DNA of 64,000 nt from Chitinophagaceae bacterium. Lineage in GTDB: Bacteria; Bacteroidota; Bacteroidia; Chitinophagales; Chitinophagaceae. The stretch is taken from contig JAIYAN010000015.1 of the NCBI GenBank assembly GCA_027489035.1, forward strand, positions 186,001-250,000. Direction: 5' to 3'. Position numbers and translations under genes: made by a program. Below, piece by piece: positions 26,608 through 34,544 of the stretch; position 1 is the stretch's first letter; every line of letters starts with the position of its first letter. Below the pieces are notes generated by a model. It did not search any database and was not told the DNA's origin. It was given only the letters and a program-made list of their open reading frames with translations.

Positions 26608-27372
26608 TTATATAGTCAACATTTTTATGATGTTTTTTGAAATCTTACTGGCTACATGTGCAACAAAATCTGCGAAATCAATAGGGGCATTGGAGTTAGC
26701 GCCATCAGAAATTACTCGAATGGTAATAAAAGGAATGTTGAACTCAAAGCAAATTTGTGCTACCGCGGCGCCTTCCATTTCTACACAAAACAAATCTGGG
26801 AAATGTTTGATAAGGTTTTCACGCGTTGTTTCATTCGATATAAATTGATCACCACTTGCAATATCACCAATGTGTACTTGTTGATTTTGTAAAATTGAAG
26901 TATATGTTGGATGCGCATTATCATAAAGTAACTTATTTTCAATTGCACCCTTTAACTTTTCATAAGCATCGTTTATTAAACAAATATCTGCTTCAAAATG
27001 ATCTATATCCAGCATTGGAATTTCAAACTGTTTTATAAATGGTCGAGCATCCATATCGTGTTGATAGAATTTTTTTCCAATTACAACATCGCCGATATTA
27101 AGTTTTTCACTAATCGCGCCAGCAACTCCTGTAAAAATCAGTTGATTGATGTTAAATAAATTGATTAAAGTAGCAACTGTGCTAGCGGCTGCCACTTTTC
27201 CCCATCTCGAAAAAACGAGTACTACGTTTGTATTATTGATTTTCCCTTTGTGGTAGGTTCTCATGCCAATATGATGTTCGGTAACATCAGTCATAAGTTC
27301 TAGTACACCGGCAATTTCTTCGGGCATTGCACCCATAATGCCAATTATTCTGTTGTCAGATTGTGTTATCAT
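26608..27372 (-). CDS. mtnN: 5'-methylthioadenosine/S-adenosylhomocysteine nucleosidase
   Basis: A 254-residue cytoplasmic nucleosidase that hydrolyses MTA and SAH to adenine and the thioribose. Family motifs: GIMGAMPEEIAGVLELM at the N-terminus (catalytic Glu in PEEI), FTGVAGAISEKLNIGDVV, the ribose-binding VEMEGAAVAQICFEFNIPF, and the catalytic Asp in RVISDGANSNAP. It is slightly longer than the ~230-residue E. coli enzyme, with an insertion around DICLINDAYEKLKG. Its ATG overlaps the stop of the neuD-like gene by 4 bp (ATGA), so the two form an operon. The pairing of SAM salvage with an acetyltransferase has no obvious metabolic logic. Confidence 0.92.
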   Translation of the reverse strand: MITQSDNRIIGIMGAMPEEIAGVLELMTDVTEHHIGMRTYHKGKINNTNVVLVFSRWGKVAAASTVATLINLFNINQLIFTGVAGAISEKLNIGDVVIGKKFYQHDMDARPFIKQFEIPMLDIDHFEADICLINDAYEKLKGAIENKLLYDNAHPTYTSILQNQQVHIGDIASGDQFISNETTRENLIKHFPDLFCVEMEGAAVAQICFEFNIPFITIRVISDGANSNAPIDFADFVAHVASKISKNIIKMLTI

Positions 27373-28031
27373 AAATATTTTTCTCCCATAATTCTACTGC
27401 GAATGGCAGTTGCTGGAACGCCATATATAACTTGATTGTCTTCAAAATTTTTAAGCACCAAAGCACCGCCACCAATTACGCCATGTGCACCAATTTGCAC
27501 GCCATGTTTTATGGTAGCGCTGATTCCAACAGAGGTGAAATTGCCAATAGAAACATTTCCACCAGTTGTAGCATTCGGGGCCAAACTTGCAAATGCACCC
27601 AAATAACCATCATGATCCATACTTGCTTTTGTGTTTATTATCGTAAAATTCTCAATGCTGGAATCGCTGTTTACAATTGCTCCTGCCATAATGCAAACGC
27701 CATCACCTATTTTTACACCTTTTGCAATTTGAGCCGAAGGATGTATTAATGTGGCAAATTTGATGAACGGATTTAATGTCGAAATTTTGTCTTTAACCAA
27801 ATGTCGTATCCAATTATCACCTATGGCAATAAATAAATACACATCATTGTAAATGGATTCCGATAAAATGGATTCATCGCCCAAAATACCATAACCCAAA
27901 ACTTTTTTTTCAAGATTGGGATTGCTTTCTATTAAACCCAAAAGTTCATATTTGTCTTGCTTTTCAACAATATCAATAATTACTTTAGCATGTCCAGAAG
28001 CGCCAATGATGATGAGTTTTTCTTTTTTCAT
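27369..28031 (-). CDS. NeuD/PglD-family sugar O/N-acyltransferase
   Basis: A 220-residue acyltransferase of the NeuD/PglD group. An N-terminal Rossmann-like PglD domain (IIGASGHAKVIIDIVEKQ, ~6-23) binds the UDP-sugar. A left-handed beta-helix (~95-200) follows with hexapeptide repeats such as VKIGDGVCIMAGAIV, GNVSIGNFTSVGI and VQIGAHGVIGGGALV, and a catalytic-type His in SMDHDGYLG. Members acetylate amino-sugars for surface glycans using acetyl-CoA. No glycan cluster is nearby; its partner in the operon is mtnN, which overlaps it by 4 bp. The substrate is unknown. Confidence 0.85.
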   Translation of the reverse strand: MKKEKLIIIGASGHAKVIIDIVEKQDKYELLGLIESNPNLEKKVLGYGILGDESILSESIYNDVYLFIAIGDNWIRHLVKDKISTLNPFIKFATLIHPSAQIAKGVKIGDGVCIMAGAIVNSDSSIENFTIINTKASMDHDGYLGAFASLAPNATTGGNVSIGNFTSVGISATIKHGVQIGAHGVIGGGALVLKNFEDNQVIYGVPATAIRSRIMGEKYL

Positions 28032-28159
28032 GAAAAAATATTGGGTTTAAAAATACATAAGTTTTATCATTACCATTCAAAAATCATTTTACCAAATAGC
28101 TGATGCGAAAGCCGTAAATTGGTATAAATTGCAAACAAATAAAAACCACCCCGAATTTT

Positions 28160-29788
28160 ATGAATCTAGAATTGAATAAAAATGAAGATGCGCAAAAAAT
28201 GGCATGGAGCTTTATACGTCAAAAATTAGAAATTATTGCCGAAGGCGGCGGAAATAAAGCCATTGCAAAACAAAAAGAAAAAAATAAACTTACTGCAAGG
28301 GAAAGAATTGAATATTTGATAGATGCAGATAAACCTTTTGTTGAAATAGGTGCCTTTGCGGGATATGAAATGTATGCAGAATATGGCGGTTGTCCTGCCG
28401 GTGGTGTGGTTGCTGGAGTTGGCTATGTGAGCGGCCGTCAATGTGTGATTGTAGCCAATGATCAAACCGTAAAAGCGGGTGCATGGTTTCCGATTACCGG
28501 AAAGAAAAATTTACGCATGCAAGAAATTGCTATGGAAAATCATTTACCCATTATATACATAGTAGATAGTGCAGGTGTTTTTTTACCGATGCAAGATGAA
28601 ATTTTTCCAGATAAAGAACATTTTGGACGAATGTTTAGAAACAATGCCAAGATGAGTGCAATGGGCATTACACAAATCGCTGCCGTTACAGGAGCATGTG
28701 TTGCCGGAGGAGCTTATCTGCCCATTATGAGCGACGAAACGTTGATGGTGGAAGAAGCAGGGTCGATTTTTTTAGCCGGTCCTTATTTGGTTAAAGCTGC
28801 AGTTGGCGAAGACATTGATGCCGAAACCCTAGGCGGTGCCGTTACCCACACCGAAATTTCAGGTATTGCTGATTATAAATTCAAAACAGAACAAGATTGT
28901 TTGGATCAGTTAAAAAAAATAATGGATAAACTTGGCCCAATAAATTACGCAGGGTTTAACCGAATAGAACCAAAAAATCCCATTAAAGGAATCGAGGAAA
29001 TTTACAGCGTTCAAAGTGAAGGTAATACCAAAACTTACGATATGCTCAATATTATTGATTGTATTGTAGATGCGGACAGCTTGGATGAATTTAAACAAGA
29101 TTATGGCAAAACAATTATTTGTGGCTACGCCAGAGTTGATGGTTGGGCTGTGGGTATTGTTGCCAATCAACGCTTGGTGGTAAAAAATAAAAAAGGGGAG
29201 ATGCAATTGGGTGGTGTGATTTATGGCGATAGTGCTGATAAAGCAGCGCGTTTCATTTTAAATTGTAATCAGAAAAAAATCCCTTTGGTGTTTTTGCAAG
29301 ATGTAACCGGATTTATGGTAGGTAGTAAAAGTGAACATTCGGGTATTACAAAAGATGGTGCCAAATTGGTAAATGCAGTGGCCAATTCTGTTGTGCCAAA
29401 AATTACCATCATTGTTGGAAATTCTTATGGGGCTGGAAATTACGCGATGTGTGGTAAAGCTTACGATCCTAGATTTATTTACGCATGGCCTTCGGCAAAA
29501 ATTGCGGTGATGGGTGGTGAACAAGCGGCAAAAACCATGTTGCAAATTCAAGTAGCTGGAATGAAAGCAAAAGGAAAAGAAGTAACGCCCGAAGCGGAGA
29601 AAGAATTGCTTGATGGGATAACAGCAAATTATACGCGACAAACAAAACCTGAATATGCAGCAGCACGGTTATGGGTAGACGCTATAATAGATCCTAAAGA
29701 AACGCGAAAAATGATTTCCGAAGGAATATCAGCCGCTAATCATAATGCAGTTATTCCAGAATTTAAAACGGGGGTGTTTCAGGTGTAG
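28160..29788 (+). CDS. Acyl-CoA carboxylase carboxyltransferase (beta) subunit, MCC-like
   Basis: A 542-residue carboxyltransferase subunit with the two crotonase-fold halves. Motifs favouring the methylcrotonyl-CoA carboxylase beta branch are FLQDVTGFMVGSKSE (PCC/ACC have a different VPGF form), GNSYGAGNYAMCGKAYDPRF and WPSAKIAVMGGEQAA. In the N-half, AYLPIMSDETLMVEEAGSIF and LGGAVTHTEISGIADY also fit MCC. The enzyme moves CO2 from carboxybiotin to an acyl-CoA, probably in leucine or branched-chain catabolism. The biotin carboxylase/BCCP subunit is not in the window. Monocistronic, followed by repeats. Confidence 0.85.
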   Translation: MNLELNKNEDAQKMAWSFIRQKLEIIAEGGGNKAIAKQKEKNKLTARERIEYLIDADKPFVEIGAFAGYEMYAEYGGCPAGGVVAGVGYVSGRQCVIVANDQTVKAGAWFPITGKKNLRMQEIAMENHLPIIYIVDSAGVFLPMQDEIFPDKEHFGRMFRNNAKMSAMGITQIAAVTGACVAGGAYLPIMSDETLMVEEAGSIFLAGPYLVKAAVGEDIDAETLGGAVTHTEISGIADYKFKTEQDCLDQLKKIMDKLGPINYAGFNRIEPKNPIKGIEEIYSVQSEGNTKTYDMLNIIDCIVDADSLDEFKQDYGKTIICGYARVDGWAVGIVANQRLVVKNKKGEMQLGGVIYGDSADKAARFILNCNQKKIPLVFLQDVTGFMVGSKSEHSGITKDGAKLVNAVANSVVPKITIIVGNSYGAGNYAMCGKAYDPRFIYAWPSAKIAVMGGEQAAKTMLQIQVAGMKAKGKEVTPEAEKELLDGITANYTRQTKPEYAAARLWVDAIIDPKETRKMISEGISAANHNAVIPEFKTGVFQV

Positions 29789-30031
29789 ATGTTTGGTGTT
29801 TGTTGTTTGTTGTTTATTGTTTGGTGTTTGGTGTTGAATCATCAAATTGAATGAAATTAAATCCATTATCAAGCATCTAGATGCATTTCCCCTTCGGGGA
29901 AGATGTTTTTAAACACGAAGGCACGAAGACACAAAGTTTTTTGAAACTAAAATGACATTAAACGGAAAATACATCCAACCTTAAACCATTAAACCCTTAA
30001 ACCAGCGGAGCGTTTTAAACCTCTCACACTT
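29789..30031. repeat. Repeat spacer between carboxyltransferase and rnhA genes
   Basis: TTTGTTGTTTATTGTTTGGTGTTTGG tract (29792-29835), a CCCCTTCGGGG hairpin (29888-29898), an ACGAAGGCACGAAGACACAAAG phrase (29915-29936), and TTAAACCATTAAACCCTTAAACCAGCGGAGCG units of the GGTTTAA family in reverse orientation (29980-30020). No gene seen. Confidence 0.7.
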
Positions 30032-30496
30032 ATGACCGATCACATAAAAATATACACAGATGGCGCATCTAGGGGGAATCCCGGAAGGGGAGGGTATGGA
30101 GTGATTTTGATGTACAATCACCATCGAAAAGAAATGTCGGGGGCATTTAGATTAACCACCAATAACCGCATGGAATTACTGGCTGTTATTGAGGGATTAA
30201 AAGCTATTACCAAAACAAATATTCCCATTCATATTTATTCGGACAGTCAATATGTAGTTAACTCTGTTGAAAAAAAATGGCTTGATGGTTGGATGAAAAA
30301 CAATTTTAAAGGCGGAAAGAAAAACCCTGATTTATGGAAGCAATATCACGAGATTGCCAAATCATTTGTGATTAAATTTCATTGGGTAAAAGGACATGCT
30401 GATAATCCATTCAACAATCGATGTGATGAGTTGGCCACAGAAGCAGCTGATGGTAAGCATTTGCAAATAGATGAAGGGTATGAAAGTACAATTTAG
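30032..30496 (+). CDS. rnhA: Ribonuclease HI
   Basis: A 154-residue RNase H1 that cuts RNA in RNA-DNA hybrids. The catalytic carboxylates are all present: Asp10 (YTDGASRGNPG), Glu48 (NNRMELLAV), Asp71 (SDSQYVVN) and Asp132 (NRCDELA), plus the flexible-loop His122 in VKGHADNPF. The basic handle region (KKWLDGWMKNNFKGGKKNPDLW) is intact. The length matches the E. coli enzyme. The ATG at 30032 directly gives the standard N-terminus. It is a single gene between two repeat-rich spacers. Confidence 0.96.
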   Translation: MTDHIKIYTDGASRGNPGRGGYGVILMYNHHRKEMSGAFRLTTNNRMELLAVIEGLKAITKTNIPIHIYSDSQYVVNSVEKKWLDGWMKNNFKGGKKNPDLWKQYHEIAKSFVIKFHWVKGHADNPFNNRCDELATEAADGKHLQIDEGYESTI

Positions 30497-30521
30497 GTAA
30501 GATAATTATGACATTTTTTAT

Positions 30522-30627
30522 TAGCCCACGGTTTCAACATGGGTATAAAATTGAGCATTTTTTCTGCAGTCCACGGTTTTAACCGTGGGTATAAAATGTG
30601 GGATTTTGAAGAATGGTTTTAACCATT
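30522..30627. repeat. REP-like palindromes: CCCACGG...CCGTGGG and AATGGTTTTAACCATT
   Basis: An imperfect copy TAGCCCACGGTTTCAACATGGGTATAA comes first (30523 onward). A perfect CCACGGTTTTAACCGTGG stem followed by GTATAAAA is at about 30571-30594. A 16-bp perfect palindrome AATGGTTTTAACCATT is at 30612-30627. The last two are arranged as in the element at 40877-40938. Confidence 0.85.
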
Positions 30628-30655
30628 TGTTCTTATCTGTAGAAAGGCAATATAA

Positions 30656-31201
30656 TTAAGCCAATTGTTTCTTTTCTGCAAACTTTGTGTACACAACATA
30701 TGTTCCAAATAATAATACACTGAAACATAAATCTGTAGCCATTCCATTTCTTAAAAAGGGTAGACCTGCAGCTAAGCAATTCATCCAACCTTGAACGCCT
30801 GTACCGTAAGTTGATAAATTATCAAACAAGAAACAATTTGTATTGCTCAAGAAAAAGAAAACCAATGAAGAGGCAACAGAATATCCTGCTACTGAAATTA
30901 AATTTGTCTTTTTCATGGTAAACCCAAGAACAGTCACAAATAATAATGAAGCGTAATTTCCTATTTGTCCAAGACCATAAAATCCTGGAGCGATATTGAA
31001 AATTTCCAACATCAAATCAGAAACAAACATAGCTAATACTGGAATGGCAAAAGCCCATTTTCTGTCTTTAATTAAAACGCCACTAAATAATGAAATGGCA
31101 ATAATTGGATTTATACTATGTGGAAATGAAGCTACTTTCATTGTTGCAGCCAATACGATTAAACTCAATCCGATGATGAAAGTTGTTTTATTTTGATTCA
31201 T
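30656..31201 (-). CDS. DUF6580-type putative membrane transport protein
   Basis: A 181-residue inner-membrane protein with five to six hydrophobic segments. The features I associate with the DUF6580 family are present: an N-terminal LAATMKVASFPHSINPI motif, GVLIKDRKWAFAIPVLAMFVSDL, an FYGLGQIGNYASLL segment, and the late SNTNCFLFDNLSTYGTGVQGWMNC loop. The fold looks like substrate-binding (S) components of ECF vitamin transporters, but no transport substrate is known. It is divergent from yraN; the ~107-bp spacer holds a promoter-like element for each gene. Confidence 0.75.
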   Translation of the reverse strand: MNQNKTTFIIGLSLIVLAATMKVASFPHSINPIIAISLFSGVLIKDRKWAFAIPVLAMFVSDLMLEIFNIAPGFYGLGQIGNYASLLFVTVLGFTMKKTNLISVAGYSVASSLVFFFLSNTNCFLFDNLSTYGTGVQGWMNCLAAGLPFLRNGMATDLCFSVLLFGTYVVYTKFAEKKQLA

Positions 31202-31218
31202 GTTTAATATAATTTTTA

Positions 31219-31251
31219 CAAAAGTAGGTAAATCAAGACATGTTTTTTCAA
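31219..31251 (-). promoter_or_regulatory. Candidate promoter (-33 TTG, -7 TACTTTTG) for the DUF6580 gene
   Basis: On the minus strand TTG (31251-31249), 22 nt, then TACTTTTG (31226-31219). The -7 box is an exact consensus match, and the predicted start lies about 15 nt before the ATG. Confidence 0.45.
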
Positions 31252-31275
31252 TAAGTTTTTACCGTTTTATCCTCA

Positions 31276-31305
31276 TTGTGTGGATAGTGTGTTTTGGTAA
31301 TTTTG
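31276..31305 (+). promoter_or_regulatory. Candidate promoter (-33 TTG, N19, -7 TAATTTTG) for yraN
   Basis: TTG at 31276-31278, 19-nt spacer, TAATTTTG at 31298-31305: both elements match the Bacteroidetes consensus with ideal spacing. The box ends only 3 nt before the ATG at 31309, implying a leaderless or nearly leaderless mRNA. Confidence 0.5.
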
Positions 31306-31308
31306 GTT

Positions 31309-31659
31309 ATGGCAAAACATATAGAAACAGGCAAAACAGGGGAGTCGATTTCTGTTGAGTATTTAGTAGGAATGCATTATCAAATGTTGCACACAAACTG
31401 GAGATACAAACATTGGGAAATTGATATTATTGCAACCAAAAATGGGATACTGCATTTCATTGAAGTGAAAACGAAATCTACCAATACATTCGGATTTCCT
31501 GAAGATGAAGTGACTCCAAAAAAGTTCAGATTTTTAACCCAAGCTGCCGAAGAATATTTATTCTTAAATCCACAATGGAAGCGTATTCAGTTTGATATAT
31601 TAGCCATTACGCTATATCCCCAATTGGAAATAAAATTAATTGAAGATGTGTACTTATAA
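31309..31659 (+). CDS. YraN/UPF0102 family endonuclease-like protein
   Basis: A 116-residue protein (ATG at 31309; the track begins at an upstream TTG that overlaps the promoter-like box). The YraN/UPF0102 pattern is clear: an N-terminal Gly-x-x-(G/A)E segment (GKTGESISVEYLV), WEIDIIATKNGILHFIEVKTK (the D-x-n-E-x-K core of the restriction-endonuclease-like fold), then a helix QAAEEYLF and FDILAITL. The family is predicted to act on DNA, but its physiological role is not established. It ends at 31659, immediately abutting the stop of the convergent DUF4412-like gene at 31660. Confidence 0.88.
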   Translation: MAKHIETGKTGESISVEYLVGMHYQMLHTNWRYKHWEIDIIATKNGILHFIEVKTKSTNTFGFPEDEVTPKKFRFLTQAAEEYLFLNPQWKRIQFDILAITLYPQLEIKLIEDVYL

Positions 31660-32532
31660 TTAATTTGACATTCTCATTCCACCGCCACGGCCACCACCAA
31701 ACATATTTTGCATCTCTTTCATTGGCTTTATTTCAATGCCTTTTGGCAATTCAAATTCTTTGTTATCTATTGCTTTTTCAAGATCTATTTTTGTTACAGA
31801 TACTTCCATTATTCTACCTCTGCGCATTTTCATTTCGTAACCCATTACAAATCCTTCAACTTTCTCAAGTCCGGTCAATGCGCCACCCATCATGCTTCCC
31901 ATTCCTGGCATCGCACTCATTCCGCCAACTTGTAAAATATTGTTCAACTTGAATTCTTTTGCAACCCAAATTGTGGACGTATCTTTTACACCTAAAAATT
32001 TAGTTGTTATCAAATAAGCTTTAGTACAATTGTATCCCGCAATTTTTTTCGATTCTTTGGTATAACTAATTTCAGTTGTAGGTTCAACTTTTACACGTTC
32101 TTCTCTTTTTACATTTGACCCCGTATCTCTTTTTCTTCTTTCTGCCATCATGCTATCACGTTGTTTTTGCATGGCAGCTTGCTCTTCATCTGTTGCAACA
32201 AAACCAGACTTATTCCCCATCATTTCAATAATGGTAGTCGTTACTTTCTTTTCATTATCTCTAAAAATGGTTGATTTGCCCATTTCAGATTTGATGTTTG
32301 TTTTTACAAGATTGTCTTTTAAATACGTCGTAAAAAAAGTTTCTCCATCCATCATTGTTCTAAAGTTCATCCCGCCTCGTCCTTCGCCACTGCCGCCAAT
32401 ATTTTGCACATCCTCTTCTTCCGGAGCAATCACATTCATTGTAGTATTTATAGTGGCTTGTGTATATGTTTTTACTTGAGCTTGAGCTTGTGCACTCATT
32501 AAAATAGCACATGCGATGATTATTTTTTTCAT
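31660..32532 (-). CDS. Secreted DUF4412/GLPGLI-like protein
   Basis: About 290 residues from the ATG at 32532; the track start is a further-upstream in-frame start adding MIKFADKFYT. Signal peptide: MKKIIIACAILMSAQAQAQ. The body matches the DUF4412-like pattern: KVTTTIIEMMG, KKIAGYNCTKAYLITT, WVAKEF, then FELPKGIEIKPM near the end. It is also Met/Gly-rich (SAMPGMGSMMGGAL; NMFGGGRGGGMRM). A charged insert MQKQRDSMMAERRKRDTG (~residues 130-147) is predicted helical. The protein is periplasmic or envelope-associated with no assigned function. Confidence 0.72.
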   Translation of the reverse strand: MKKIIIACAILMSAQAQAQVKTYTQATINTTMNVIAPEEEDVQNIGGSGEGRGGMNFRTMMDGETFFTTYLKDNLVKTNIKSEMGKSTIFRDNEKKVTTTIIEMMGNKSGFVATDEEQAAMQKQRDSMMAERRKRDTGSNVKREERVKVEPTTEISYTKESKKIAGYNCTKAYLITTKFLGVKDTSTIWVAKEFKLNNILQVGGMSAMPGMGSMMGGALTGLEKVEGFVMGYEMKMRRGRIMEVSVTKIDLEKAIDNKEFELPKGIEIKPMKEMQNMFGGGRGGGMRMSN

Positions 32533-32654
32533 TGTATAAAATTTATCTGCGAATTTAATCAATTAATTGGTTCTGGCTCTTGGTGCAGTGTATCAATAGT
32601 TTCATGATTCTCAAAATGTATTCAATTGTTGTAATAGCAAATTTTAGAAGCTTT

Positions 32655-33209
32655 TTATTTTAACTCACTTGTTTCGTAAACAATTGTATTATTATCAATT
32701 TTCTCTAAGTCAATTACAATATCATTGTACCAAAATTGTATATAATTTTCAGAAAAATCAATTCTGTAACAGCCAAGTTTTTTTAAATGCTGAATTAATT
32801 CTTTGTTTCTCTTTATGTATTTATTTATTGCTTCTTTTTCATTATTGGATAACCCATATTTACAATAAACATTCTTGGATATTTCTTTTTTGTCTAGATT
32901 GTAAGCTGCTAAACATTCATATTTAGTCAACGGTTCAAATGAATAATAATATTCAAACTTGTTAATATTTATATCAATTGTTTTCCATGCGTTAAGCAAA
33001 ATAAATAAAATAATAATCCAATTTATTGAGTAAAATACAAACTCTTTTAAAAAAATACTTAACAAACAAAATACTATTATATTGGTTATAATAACTTCTA
33101 AATAAATAAATGGATTAAATAAAATAATTACTGATGATAAAATTGCAAGACCTAAAAATGTGAAGAATAAAATTTTTTCACTAGGTTTATGAAGTCTACG
33201 AAATAACAT
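32655..33209 (-). CDS. Membrane protein, candidate immunity protein for the adjacent toxin
   Basis: A 184-residue protein with three hydrophobic segments in its first half (about 15-30, 33-53 and 56-73), then a soluble lysine/glutamate/tyrosine-rich domain (KYECLAAYNLDKKEI; GCYRIDFSENYIQFW). I recognise no family. Its ATG immediately follows the stop codon of the toxin-44 gene (TAA|ATG), so the two are co-transcribed and probably translationally coupled. Order and spacing are typical for toxin-immunity pairs, which is the only basis for the role. Both genes are notably AT-rich, suggesting recent acquisition. Confidence 0.6.
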   Translation of the reverse strand: MLFRRLHKPSEKILFFTFLGLAILSSVIILFNPFIYLEVIITNIIVFCLLSIFLKEFVFYSINWIIILFILLNAWKTIDININKFEYYYSFEPLTKYECLAAYNLDKKEISKNVYCKYGLSNNEKEAINKYIKRNKELIQHLKKLGCYRIDFSENYIQFWYNDIVIDLEKIDNNTIVYETSELK

Positions 33210-34115
33210 TTATGCTATTTTTTTTATTTTTTTAAAGTTGTTTTTATAAATAGATATCCCCCGTTTTATCGAATACGAATCTTTTACATCGTCAAAACCT
33301 GTTTTCTTCAACTGATTTAAATTTGCGCCTGTCAATAGCTCTCTCTCTTCTAGTCCAAATGCTGCACCTGCCGCACCGTAAAGAATGTTTCCATAATCGT
33401 CATATCTGACAAGTGTATCGTTATATTTTGACCACTCGCCTTTAATCGCAGGTGACCAACTTGATTTTTTTATATCCAAAGGCATACCATCATTTACCAT
33501 AGAACGCCAATACCATAACTTTTTAGCATTATCAGTTAATGAATCATCATATTCGTTTTTTTTGTTTTCGAAAAACGAAATCCATTGAAGTAACAAATTG
33601 TTAAAATCTTTTGTGTGATTTTGCAATTTCCACCACTGAACAGAATTTCCTTTTTTACTGGGTAAACCGCCCCCTTTACCTGAAATATTTAGACAATGTT
33701 TTAGCTTGAATGAATGAGACCAACCTTTATGATCATTCTTGTCTGTTAAAAAAACAAAACCTTGATTTACCAGGGTTTCTTTAATAACTTTTCCACTATT
33801 TAAATTAATCAGTATTGCGTTTGGTGTTGGGAAATTATTTCCAAATTCAAAAGGACAATCATTTTTTTGAATTGCTTCAAATATCCAATTTAAACTATTT
33901 GATATCACTAAACCAATTCCTGCCTGTTTAACTATTTTATTTTTACTTAAATAAGCAAGTGTTCCACCAAGTATAATTCCACTTCCGTATTTTATAAATG
34001 GATTAACATCTTTTAATAATGTTCTGTTTATCAAAATAGAACTCAAGCCAGTTATTCCAGGAACTACAATTTTTTTTTGTGAAAAATTAATTTTACGCAT
34101 TAAATTTGATTTCAT
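33210..34115 (-). CDS. Polymorphic toxin type 44 domain protein
   Basis: About 301 residues from the ATG at 34115; the track start adds 25 residues in a non-coding-like stretch. The N-terminal part has short hydrophobic Gly-rich segments (IKYGSGIILGGTLAYL, AGIGLVISNSLNWIF), perhaps for membrane contact. The last ~100 residues match the Tox-44 (Ntox44) domain: WYWRSMVNDGMPLDIK, RYDDYGNILYGAAGAAFG, LLTGANLNQ, then a DDVKDSYSIKRGI tail. The 'D-[DN]-[YF]-GN-x-x-YG' core is the hallmark. Tox-44 domains are predicted effectors (enzyme activity unproven) at the C-termini of polymorphic toxins. No PAAR, Rhs or T9SS signal is seen, so the delivery route is unknown. Followed without a gap by the candidate immunity gene. 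Confidence 0.78.
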   Translation of the reverse strand: MKSNLMRKINFSQKKIVVPGITGLSSILINRTLLKDVNPFIKYGSGIILGGTLAYLSKNKIVKQAGIGLVISNSLNWIFEAIQKNDCPFEFGNNFPTPNAILINLNSGKVIKETLVNQGFVFLTDKNDHKGWSHSFKLKHCLNISGKGGGLPSKKGNSVQWWKLQNHTKDFNNLLLQWISFFENKKNEYDDSLTDNAKKLWYWRSMVNDGMPLDIKKSSWSPAIKGEWSKYNDTLVRYDDYGNILYGAAGAAFGLEERELLTGANLNQLKKTGFDDVKDSYSIKRGISIYKNNFKKIKKIA

Positions 34116-34324
34116 AAGTACTTTTTTTATATTTTGAAGAGTCAAAAAATATACCAAAGTGTTATTTGCCAAAAATTGCCATTTTGACAAAATTTTAAGG
34201 ACATTTTTGAAAGTAATCGGGTCATAAAAAGAAATCTAAACCTTTGCCCAATGATAGTATTTTGTGTCAAATGTCATTATAATAAGGTTGTCTGAATTAC
34301 TAGCGTTTTGTTTTTGAAATTAAA

Positions 34325-34468
34325 AGTGAATAACCCTTGCTTTGATGTGAATAACCTGTTGATAAACAAAATATTTAATTATACATTAATTTGAATTTTT
34401 AAAGTTTTATAGTAGTGAATCTTTATTTTTTGCTTTTTTTATTTGATTAGATGTTGAATTTATCAACA
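34325..34468. other. Cluster of four DnaA-box-like 9-mers (origin-like)
   Basis: AGTGAATAA (34325), TGTGAATAA (34346) and TGTTGATAA (34357) in one orientation and TTATCAACA (34460) in the other are one to two changes from the DnaA box TGTGGATAA/TTATCCACA. Starts are 21 and 11 nt apart, close to helical turns. Between them and smc lies a very AT-rich stretch. The whole 34116-34544 spacer has no gene. Confidence 0.45.
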
Positions 34469-34516
34469 ACACCCCCGATGTTTACATTTTAGTTATAATT
34501 ATCAATCATTTTCACG

Positions 34517-34524
34517 TAGGTTTG
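34517..34524 (+). promoter_or_regulatory. Candidate -7 box TAGGTTTG for smc
   Basis: Exact TAnnTTTG match 20 nt before the smc GTG start; no TTG at the -33 position. Confidence 0.35.
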
Positions 34525-34544
34525 TTGCCTAAAAATATAGAAAA

